This document shows, one piece after another, positions 57,407 through 64,000 of a stretch of DNA of 64,000 bases. Under the pieces are notes generated by a model. It saw only the letters and a program-made list of their open reading frames with translations, ran no database searches and was not told the origin of the DNA. The DNA is from CAMTWZ01 sp041749075 (GTDB lineage: Bacteria; Bacteroidota; Rhodothermia; Balneolales; HLUCCA01), in the NCBI GenBank assembly GCA_041749075.1, contig JBGTBY010000031.1, positions 124,001-188,000 of the forward strand, in the 5' to 3' direction. A program made the translations under genes and the position numbers. Position 1 is the first letter of the stretch, and each line of letters begins with the position of its first letter.

Positions 57407-58006
57407 TTGACCACTAAGCAAGATTACCCGCTTCATCCGACCGGATGGGGCGGGGTTTTATTTCTGTTGATGATCGGATGCCGTCCTGAACCCGCTCCGA
57501 ATCCTCTAAGCTATCCTACGTACGCTTCGCCGGATTCATCCACGGTAAACGTCGTCATCGAAATCCCAGCCGGTAGCAACGATAAGATCGAAATCAATAA
57601 AGTCTCTGGACTCTTCGAGATCGATCGCGTTCTCAACTTCCTTCCCTACCCGGTCAATTACGGGTTCATTCCATCCACATTGGGCGGCGATGGAGACGCC
57701 TTGGATGTGCTCGTGCTCTCGAAACGGCTTGAAACGGGAACCCGGATTATAGCCATTCCAATTGCTACGTTAAGCCTGATCGACAAGGGTGAGATGGACG
57801 ACAAAGTGCTTCTTATCCCCGTCGATTCCACCCTTCGCGTGGTGCCCTGCGAAACCTGGGAATGTCTCCAGTCCGATTATCCGGCCATTGTGGACATCTT
57901 GGAAACGTGGTTCACGACATACAAACCTCTGGGTGTGATGGTATCGGGCGGATGGATCGGCCCCGACTCCACTCGTCAGTTGATCCGGAACGCGAACGTC
58001 GACTGA
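57407..58006 (+). CDS. lipoprotein inorganic pyrophosphatase (family I)
   Basis: 199 residues if started at TTG 57407, one base after the receptor stop. The N-terminus (TTKQDYPLHPTGWGGVLFLL, then MIGC) reads as a lipoprotein signal, so the enzyme would be outside the cytoplasm. Family-I pyrophosphatase features: VVIEIPAGSNDKIEINK, YPVNYGFIPSTLGGDGDALD (metal-binding Asp cluster), VLVLSKRLETGTRI. Known family members are cytoplasmic; a lipidated form beside a phosphate-acquisition receptor is unusual. ATG 57470 is too late to include a signal. Convergent overlap of 31 bases with phoD. Confidence 0.82.
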   Translation: MTTKQDYPLHPTGWGGVLFLLMIGCRPEPAPNPLSYPTYASPDSSTVNVVIEIPAGSNDKIEINKVSGLFEIDRVLNFLPYPVNYGFIPSTLGGDGDALDVLVLSKRLETGTRIIAIPIATLSLIDKGEMDDKVLLIPVDSTLRVVPCETWECLQSDYPAIVDILETWFTTYKPLGVMVSGGWIGPDSTRQLIRNANVD

Positions 58007-59268
58007 ATCGGACGTCCTTCTGTATTCAGAACAGCATTTCCCTCCAGATTGGATGCGGAAAAGCGGACGCTCAACGAATCAGCCCCATTGTCTTGAATTG
58101 AAATCCATCCATATTGCCCTTGCTCTCTGCTGTATCCATGACTGTATGGACCGCCTTTATAGGATCCGCGCCGGTCTAACGGAGCGGCATGAAATACAGG
58201 GAAGCCTCCCTCGGCATTCGTCCCGTCGTCCATCGCCACCATGTGCGCGTCTCCGGAAATCATGAACAATTGGATGTCATTTTCTAGGATGAAGTTGGCG
58301 ATGCGGGTACGTTCCTCCGGATATCCACCCCAGTCATCGTCTTCGCCACATTCATAATTCGGTCCGCCAGGTGCATTGATCCACGGAATTCCGGAGACCC
58401 AAGCCACGACCTTGCCCTGTTGTTTCGACTCGATCAATTGATCAAAGAACCATTGCAGATGCAACTCGCTACCGAAATTGGTCCCAGCGCTTGTCCGGAT
58501 GCATGAATTATCGGGATCGTAGGTTGGACGCACTTTTTGCGAGCGCAAATCAGTCAGCACAAATCGGACTCGACCCGTATCGAAGGTTTGTGAGATGGGA
58601 TCATCCACACCGCCAAATGCGGTTGGATAATGCGGAATGTAGTTCCGATAGGTGGAGATGGCCACGCGTTTGCATGGAGCATTTCCGGCACTGTTGTTCG
58701 GACCAAAATCATGGTCGTCCCACATATAGGAAAATGGTGCGGCTCGAAACAAAGCGCTTTGTGTCGATGACCTTGCGACTTGCCCGATATGATCGGCGAA
58801 CGCCGCTTCGCAATCGCTCTCGATATCGCCATAATGCAAATCTCCCGTCTGCAGATAAAAGAGTGGTTCGCGTAGAGCCATTTGCTCAAACAGCGGACTC
58901 TCAGATCCGGTCGCCGCACAACTTCCGACGGCCACGTCAAATGAAAAGGGTCCCTGGCTGAAGGTTGTCGCACGACCCGTAACACCATTCACCTTCCACA
59001 AATACGTTGTGGATGCATCAAGGCTTGTAATATCCACTCGGATGGGAGTCAGCGAGTCACCCGATTCGATGCGACGATTAAAGACAATGTCAGACCCTTG
59101 TAGGATCTCGACATCAAATCGTCCTGCGGACTCAGGCATGAACACCACGGAAAATGATGAATCGGTGATGGCGCCTGACCATGCGAAATCCACCTGACCT
59201 GGTTCGGTCGTTTCACATGCAACCAATAAGAAAAGAAAAGCCGGCAGGATGAGGGATGTTCGCATCAT
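57976..59268 (-). CDS. PhoD-like phosphatase/phosphodiesterase lipoprotein
   Basis: 430 residues. Lipoprotein signal SLILPAFLFLLVACETTEPG (Cys). Fibronectin-like N-terminal domain, then PhoD metallophosphatase motifs: FDVAVGSCAATGSESPLFEQ, LFYLQTGDLHYGDIESD, FSYMWDDHDFGPNNSAGN, FMISGDAHMVAMDDG. Hydrolyses phosphomono- or diesters in the periplasm. Overlaps the phytase stop region (starts 4 bases inside it) and converges with the pyrophosphatase gene. Confidence 0.9.
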   Translation of the reverse strand: MMRTSLILPAFLFLLVACETTEPGQVDFAWSGAITDSSFSVVFMPESAGRFDVEILQGSDIVFNRRIESGDSLTPIRVDITSLDASTTYLWKVNGVTGRATTFSQGPFSFDVAVGSCAATGSESPLFEQMALREPLFYLQTGDLHYGDIESDCEAAFADHIGQVARSSTQSALFRAAPFSYMWDDHDFGPNNSAGNAPCKRVAISTYRNYIPHYPTAFGGVDDPISQTFDTGRVRFVLTDLRSQKVRPTYDPDNSCIRTSAGTNFGSELHLQWFFDQLIESKQQGKVVAWVSGIPWINAPGGPNYECGEDDDWGGYPEERTRIANFILENDIQLFMISGDAHMVAMDDGTNAEGGFPVFHAAPLDRRGSYKGGPYSHGYSREQGQYGWISIQDNGADSLSVRFSASNLEGNAVLNTEGRPIQSTFAFRIN

Positions 59269-60287
59269 TGCGCTCCGACAATATCTTCCGCTTTATAAAA
59301 GTGAAAGGTTTTGTCGTCGGACATCGCAACAAACAATCCGTTCGGAAATTGGTCATTCAATGCCACATTCGTGATGTCGTTGCCATCGCTTTCCAAAGCC
59401 AGCACATCTACCGAACGCACATAGTCATTATTCCCTTCACGTGTATACATGTTGAAACGGCGACCTTGCTGATCGGAAAGGAGTAGAAAACCGCTGCCAT
59501 CCTGGCGTTTCCAAATGGACAATCCTTCGTGGTCGCGCTTGACGTTCTCAGTTGCGAATAAAGAAATCTGAGTATCGCTGCTGTCAGGGTGCGCATGGTA
59601 TTTGCGAACACCCACCGTTTCATCCGAGAAATAAACAAAACCGAGTTCATTATCGACCGCGATGGCCTCGATCTCTTTCTTGCCAGAATACATGCCGAAT
59701 GTTCTCACAAGAGTTCCTGACACCGTGCTGTCTCCAGCATCCGACAACAGATATTGCCATAAGTATCCTCCGGTGGTAGGACCCGATTTTCGTCCGACAA
59801 TGGCAGAAATCTGTTTAGAGGTAGGATCCGTGTACAAAGCGATTCCCATCGGATCGCGCTCGGTTTCTCCCTCAAATACCGGGATGCCGCCATTGTCAAT
59901 CGGCCGCATGTCAGGGAGTGTAAATAGTCGGATGGAGTTCTCACGGCGTACGGTTACCACGGCGATGTCCACGGTATCCGCCCCGAGAACCAATCCATAG
60001 GCGATGTCGACATTGTTCGGACGATTAAGTCCGATCACACTACGCTCGCGATCAATGGTTCCATCCAGCCGGAACACATACAATCCGCCTTGGTCCGTAT
60101 CTCCGCCTTTGTCGGTGCCGATCACCAAACTTTGAGAAGGATCGGTCGGATGGATCCAGATCGCCGGATCATCCGTGTCGTGAAGTACGGCTTCTGTGAT
60201 GATGGTTGGTTGTACGCGTGGGACATCCGAGCAGGACATCAATACGGCCACGGCCATAATGGACAGAGTAGGTTGGTGCAATTTCAT
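59265..60287 (-). CDS. beta-propeller (3-)phytase lipoprotein
   Basis: 340 residues. Lipoprotein signal LHQPTLSIMAVAVLMSCSDV (Cys). Phytase (PF02333) motifs: HDTDDPAIWIHPTDPSQSLV, GTDKGGDTDQGGLYVFRLDG, YGLVLGADTVDIAVVTVRRE, MGIALYTDPTSK, HEGLSIWKRQDGSGFLLLSD. Releases phosphate from phytate in the periplasm or on the surface. First gene of the minus-strand pair with phoD (4-base overlap). Confidence 0.93.
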   Translation of the reverse strand: MKLHQPTLSIMAVAVLMSCSDVPRVQPTIITEAVLHDTDDPAIWIHPTDPSQSLVIGTDKGGDTDQGGLYVFRLDGTIDRERSVIGLNRPNNVDIAYGLVLGADTVDIAVVTVRRENSIRLFTLPDMRPIDNGGIPVFEGETERDPMGIALYTDPTSKQISAIVGRKSGPTTGGYLWQYLLSDAGDSTVSGTLVRTFGMYSGKKEIEAIAVDNELGFVYFSDETVGVRKYHAHPDSSDTQISLFATENVKRDHEGLSIWKRQDGSGFLLLSDQQGRRFNMYTREGNNDYVRSVDVLALESDGNDITNVALNDQFPNGLFVAMSDDKTFHFYKAEDIVGAQ

Positions 60288-60351
60288 ATCGAATGATAAA
60301 GAAATCGTGTAAAGACAGTGTTAACGGAAGGATTCCTATCTTCATCCCAAC

Positions 60352-61413
60352 ATGTTAGTGGTGATCAAAATCGGTTCGAACGTGCTGACGGGCTCAGACA
60401 CGTTTCTTGACGAAACACGCATCGCGTCGTTAGTCTCCCAATTCGCAACTTTGCGTGCGAAAGGTCATGCCCTTGTGCTGATCTCGTCCGGCGCCGTGGC
60501 CTCGGGCCGATCACTCGTTTCGCTCAGCGACAAAACCGATATCGTCTCACGTCGCCAAGTTTTGGCTTCGGTCGGACAGCCGATGTTGATCGGGACCTAC
60601 GCCCGACTCTTCAACGAATCCGGACTCACAATCGCTCAGGTTCTCGTCACGAAAGAAGATTTCCGCGACCGGCAGCACTACCTGAACATGGAGAACTGTC
60701 TGCACACATTGCTGAACAATGGCATTGTGCCCATCATCAACGAGAACGACGTTATTTCGGTGACGGAACTGATGTTCACCGATAATGATGAACTCGCCGG
60801 ACTCGTCGCATCCATGCTCAACGCTCAATTGGTGATGTTATTGACCAATGTGGATGGATTGTATGATGGGCATCCAGATGATCCAGACAGCAAGCGTATC
60901 ACCGATATATCGGTGAACGATACTCAAATCCTGAAAGGAATCACCGCAACGAAATCGAGTTTCGGTCGTGGCGGGATGCTCACGAAAAGTCATATCGCCC
61001 GGAAAATGGCCTCACTCGGAATTCCCGTCCATATCGCAAATGGGACCAAAGACGGCATCGTGATGGACGTCCTGAACGGGGCGGACGTAGGAACTCGGTT
61101 CGTGCCCAAGCGCGTGGCGTCGCGTCAGAAAAAGTGGATTGCTCACGCGGATGGAGCCGTGAAAGGAGAAATCCGGATTGATGAGGGAGCCCGGAACGCG
61201 TTGGCAGGGGATAAGCCCGTCAGTCTGCTGCCGGTGGGTGTCACTCATGTGGGGGGTGTGTTTCGCGCGGGGGAGGTGATCCGGATTTTGGATTCCAAAG
61301 GGAAAGCCATCGGCCTGGGGAAGGCCCAATATCATTCCGAAAAAGCGGACGAACTCAAAGGACAAAAGAATCAGAAACCATTGGTGCACTATGACTACCT
61401 CTTCCTTTTCTGA
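60352..61413 (+). CDS. proB: glutamate 5-kinase
   Basis: 353 residues. Kinase domain: MLVVIKIGSNVLTGSDTFLD, LVLISSGAVASGRSLVSLSD, TIAQVLVTKEDFRDRQHYLN, VPIINENDVISVTELMFTDN, SFGRGGMLTKSHIARKMASL; C-terminal PUA domain (GEIRIDEGARNALAGDKPVS, FRAGEVIRILDSKGKAIGLG). First step of proline synthesis (glutamate to glutamyl-5-phosphate). It overlaps proA by 23 bases, giving the usual proBA pair. Confidence 0.97.
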   Translation: MLVVIKIGSNVLTGSDTFLDETRIASLVSQFATLRAKGHALVLISSGAVASGRSLVSLSDKTDIVSRRQVLASVGQPMLIGTYARLFNESGLTIAQVLVTKEDFRDRQHYLNMENCLHTLLNNGIVPIINENDVISVTELMFTDNDELAGLVASMLNAQLVMLLTNVDGLYDGHPDDPDSKRITDISVNDTQILKGITATKSSFGRGGMLTKSHIARKMASLGIPVHIANGTKDGIVMDVLNGADVGTRFVPKRVASRQKKWIAHADGAVKGEIRIDEGARNALAGDKPVSLLPVGVTHVGGVFRAGEVIRILDSKGKAIGLGKAQYHSEKADELKGQKNQKPLVHYDYLFLF

Positions 61414-62644
61414 GATGTTCGCTCGTGCGAAATCCGCAACTCGTTCCATGGCCGGATTAAGCGATGATACCATCCGCATCATCCTGAATGACATTGCGGA
61501 TGCGATCCTTGCGGATGTCGAGACTATCCTTACTGAAAATCAGAAGGATGTGGAACGAATGGATTCATCCGACCCCAAACTCGACCGTCTTCGCCTGACT
61601 GCAGATCGACTGAATTCCATAGCGAATGATGTACGTCGTGTTGCCGAGCTTCCATCCCCATTGCATATCACATTAGAAGAAAAGTCCGTCCCAAGCGGAT
61701 TGCATCTCATTCGGAAATCCGTGCCACTAGGAGTCGTCGGAATGGTGTATGAGTCTAGACCCAATGTGACGATCGATGTCGCCGCATTGTGCCTGAAATC
61801 AGGAAATGTGGCCGTGCTCAAAGGCGGGAGTGATGCTTCATTCTCCAACGCCGCGCTTGTGAATTCTGTGCATCAGGTATTGGCGACGCATGGACTCGAC
61901 CCATCCGTGATCACCCTGCTTCCTCCCACACGCGAAGCCACCCAAGCCTTATTCCAAGCGGTCGGATTCGTGGATATCCTGATCCCACGCGGAAGCCAAG
62001 CGCTGATCGATGCCGTGCGACGTGAGTCCCGCGTACCGGTGATCGAGACCGGCGCCGGCATCGTGCACACCTACGTGGATTCAAGCTCCGATATCGTAAA
62101 ATCGTCCGCCGTCATCGCCAATGCGAAGACACGACGTGTGAGCGTGTGCAATGCGCTAGACTGCTTGCTTGTGCATACAAACATTCGTGCTGCATTACCG
62201 GATTTAGTAGCGCCACTCGCATCCTCCAATGTCATCATCTATGCGGATTCCGAATCGTACGACATCCTTCGTGGCCATTATCCCGAGTCGTTGCTGCAAT
62301 CTGCCGAGCCGGAACATTTCGGAACGGAGTTCTTGGATTACAAGCTGGCAGTGAAGATCGTGTCTGGGATGGATGAGGCGCTCGATCACATCCGCACCCA
62401 TAGTTCGGGTCATTCGGAAGCGATTCTCACAGAAGATTCTGCGAATGCCCGGCGTTTTCTAAACGAAATAGACGCAGCCGCGGTGTATGTGAACGCCTCA
62501 ACCGCATTCACAGATGGTGGCGAGTTTGGGATGGGTGCCGAAATCGGCATATCCACTCAGAAATTGCATGCCCGCGGACCGATGGGCCTTGCCGCGCTCA
62601 CATCCTCCAAATGGATCGTGACCGGCGATTATTCAGTGCGCTGA
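61391..62644 (+). CDS. proA: gamma-glutamyl phosphate reductase
   Basis: 417 residues. Aldehyde-dehydrogenase-like fold with VPLGVVGMVYESRPNVTIDV, VAVLKGGSDASFSNAALVNS, IPRGSQALIDAVRRESRVPV, ETGAGIVHTYVDSSSDI, catalytic Cys in RRVSVCNALDCLLV, VYVNASTAFTDGGEFGMGAE and IGISTQKLHARGPMGLAALT. Reduces glutamyl-5-phosphate to the semialdehyde. Convergent with the next minus-strand gene (16-base overlap at the 3' end). Confidence 0.97.
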   Translation: MTTSSFSEMFARAKSATRSMAGLSDDTIRIILNDIADAILADVETILTENQKDVERMDSSDPKLDRLRLTADRLNSIANDVRRVAELPSPLHITLEEKSVPSGLHLIRKSVPLGVVGMVYESRPNVTIDVAALCLKSGNVAVLKGGSDASFSNAALVNSVHQVLATHGLDPSVITLLPPTREATQALFQAVGFVDILIPRGSQALIDAVRRESRVPVIETGAGIVHTYVDSSSDIVKSSAVIANAKTRRVSVCNALDCLLVHTNIRAALPDLVAPLASSNVIIYADSESYDILRGHYPESLLQSAEPEHFGTEFLDYKLAVKIVSGMDEALDHIRTHSSGHSEAILTEDSANARRFLNEIDAAAVYVNASTAFTDGGEFGMGAEIGISTQKLHARGPMGLAALTSSKWIVTGDYSVR

Positions 62645-63813
62645 GTGTGTTCATCCAAGATGGTCGTGACCATCGGACGATAGAAGTTCCAGAAAAATCC
62701 GCGTCGGTCGTCCAAGTCATTCGTGTAGAACAACCGGCTGATCCAGTTCACTTTCCAGAAAGGGGACATCCGCATGCTGATCGGATTGTCTGCGAAATCT
62801 CCCGCGAAATAAAAAAACGTGTGTTGGTCGGACAAGCCTTCGATCACGGCGGGAAACTCCAACGGAATACCGAATCGGTCGAGTAGTTCACGGCCGGCTT
62901 CATTCGGATTCAAACGATAGGTAGACACGGTTCGAGTCGAATCACCATGCGTCACGATGTCGAACCAGAACGGATATCGGACCTTAGCTGCCATCTTGAA
63001 TCTCTTTTGATCATCAATCGGTGTATGGATGAATGGTGCCACGGAAATCATATGTGTGTCTCGCTCCAAAATCACAATCTTCCCATCGTTATTCACAAAT
63101 ACGAGCCCAGGCTTGGTGAACGGCCAATCGCGTCCGCGTTGCGTCTTGTAGCTATCGATAATCCATTGAGGCAATTCCACATCCTGATTGATACTTAATG
63201 ATTCGAAATAACGACCTGTCCACCCCGACCATTGCACATCAAACGCCTCTTCGAAACGTCGCCGTACATCGGAGCTGGTTGGAGCTGCCATCACATTGAA
63301 TTCGGTGATGAGGGGTTTTCCACGCTCCTTGAAACGAAGCATCATATCCATATCCCGATGGTCTGTACCACCATATATCATGTCGGTTTGGTTCAGAGGA
63401 TTCCATAACCGTTTGGATGGATCGGGCTTGATGTACATGGCATCCCATTCTTCCCGATAAATGCCGTAGGTGTCGGTCACGTACATCATGTCGTAATCAT
63501 CCGCCATTGAGTCGAGCTGAGTCGAGGTGAACGAATTGAAGTCATTTATGCCGAATTTGCCCTCGCCAAGCGGGAAAAACCCGTAATAATCCGCACCAGG
63601 TTGATGATACCCACTAAGATCTTTCTTGACCCGATGGTGGCGCGTCACCCAATTGAAACTCACATGCTCGTCCATGCGATTATCGAGCACGGTCTTATCG
63701 ACGATCAGAGTTTTGATCACCGTTTCGTCCGAAAACCGCCACACGAGATGGCTGACTATCGGAACGATGATGAATACAATAATCAGAAGTATGAGAACGA
63801 TTCGAGCCAGCAT
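62629..63813 (-). CDS. membrane-anchored protein of unknown function (394 aa)
   Basis: One N-terminal membrane segment (LARIVLILLIIVFIIVPIVS), then a 365-residue extracytoplasmic domain with many aromatic residues (HQPGADYYGFFPLGEGKFGI, DYDMMYVTDTYGIYREEW, PQWIIDSYKTQRGRDWPFTK, GLVFVNNDGKIVILERDTHM). The DTYG and GGTDHRD segments suggest a carbohydrate- or peptide-processing fold, but I do not recognise a family. It is encoded 1 bp downstream of trxB in the same direction, and overlaps proA at the 3' end. Confidence 0.7.
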   Translation of the reverse strand: MLARIVLILLIIVFIIVPIVSHLVWRFSDETVIKTLIVDKTVLDNRMDEHVSFNWVTRHHRVKKDLSGYHQPGADYYGFFPLGEGKFGINDFNSFTSTQLDSMADDYDMMYVTDTYGIYREEWDAMYIKPDPSKRLWNPLNQTDMIYGGTDHRDMDMMLRFKERGKPLITEFNVMAAPTSSDVRRRFEEAFDVQWSGWTGRYFESLSINQDVELPQWIIDSYKTQRGRDWPFTKPGLVFVNNDGKIVILERDTHMISVAPFIHTPIDDQKRFKMAAKVRYPFWFDIVTHGDSTRTVSTYRLNPNEAGRELLDRFGIPLEFPAVIEGLSDQHTFFYFAGDFADNPISMRMSPFWKVNWISRLFYTNDLDDRRGFFWNFYRPMVTTILDEHTQRTE

Positions 63814-63814
63814 A

Positions 63815-64000
63815 TCAGTGTTGCGATTCCAACCAACGTTCGGTATCGATCGCTGCGGCGCAACCGGAGCCGGCTGCTGTCACGGCCTGACGATATACAT
63901 GGTCTTGTACATCCCCGCAAGCGAATACGCCTTCGATGTTGGTGTAGGTCGACTTCCCTTTGGTGATGAGGTAGCCGTTTTCATCCATATCCAATACGCC
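63815..64000 (-). CDS. trxB: thioredoxin reductase, C-terminal part (truncated by window edge)
   Basis: 61 residues are visible, open to the window edge. VFACGDVQDHVYRQAVTAAG and GSGCAAAIDTERWLESQH are the conserved C-terminal FAD-binding segment of thioredoxin reductases. The CxxC redox site lies outside. Reduces thioredoxin using NADPH. The next gene starts 1 bp after its stop. Confidence 0.9.
   Translation of the reverse strand, partial: GVLDMDENGYLITKGKSTYTNIEGVFACGDVQDHVYRQAVTAAGSGCAAAIDTERWLESQH

Overview
The window looks like a chromosomal segment of a Gram-negative bacterium of the Bacteroidota/Rhodothermota/Balneolota type. The evidence is four TonB-dependent systems, several lipoproteins with short lipoboxes, a DUF4249 plus TonB-receptor pair, a BlaI/M56 pair, an esterase ending in an NPFNPTT-type C-terminal sorting domain (type IX secretion), a long SecA (1091 aa) with a SEC-C tail, and weak Shine-Dalgarno sites. 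No rRNA or tRNA gene, IS transposase or CRISPR array was seen. The species cannot be named from the sequence.

Bases 1-1159 are the 3' end of an S9 peptidase. Bases 1.16-9.5 kb are a conspicuously AT-rich accessory island. It holds a J-domain gene broken by an in-frame amber codon, a second gene broken by three in-frame ochre codons, a three-gene ubiquitin-like cluster (Ubl, ThiF/E1-like protein, DUF6527), a WYL regulator, and a BsuBI/PstI-like restriction-modification pair bracketed by a 44-45 bp direct repeat. Bases 9.5-17.7 kb return to the host composition: an esterase-like lipoprotein, a SWIM protein, a small-membrane-protein/winged-helix module, a secreted SASA esterase, katG with a palindromic operator, and a HicA-like toxin with a large partner.

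Bases 17.7-27.6 kb form one tightly packed minus-strand run: rpmH, rnpA, yidD, yidC, then a beta-glucan set (GH2-like lipoprotein, a GH94/GH149-type phosphorylase, a GH17-like lipoprotein, a GPH-type sugar symporter). The last four read as a phosphorolytic beta-1,3-glucan (laminarin-type) utilisation unit. secA and a TonB receptor run in the opposite direction (27.7-32.8 kb). Next come fluC/crcB, a PocR-AraC regulator, a four-helix-bundle gene between two hairpin-forming direct repeats, a comM/yifB-type ATPase, a DUF4342 protein and a sterol-desaturase-type hydroxylase.

From 37.9 to 53.5 kb the chromosome is punctuated by seven copies of one intergenic repeat family, all in the same orientation. 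They end in TGTCCGCAAGT and contain a TTACGTAA palindrome. They divide the region into blocks: M56/BlaI; TonB-lipoprotein/rluF; an oxidoreductase/Dabb/kinase block with decayed genes; a DUF4249/TonB receptor/barrel block; a YfcC carrier; a TPR protein. This is the most unusual structural feature of the window.

Bases 54.6-60.3 kb form a phosphorus-acquisition locus: TonB receptor, lipoprotein inorganic pyrophosphatase, PhoD-type phosphatase and beta-propeller phytase. The window closes with proB-proA, an unrecognised membrane-anchored protein and the 3' end of trxB.
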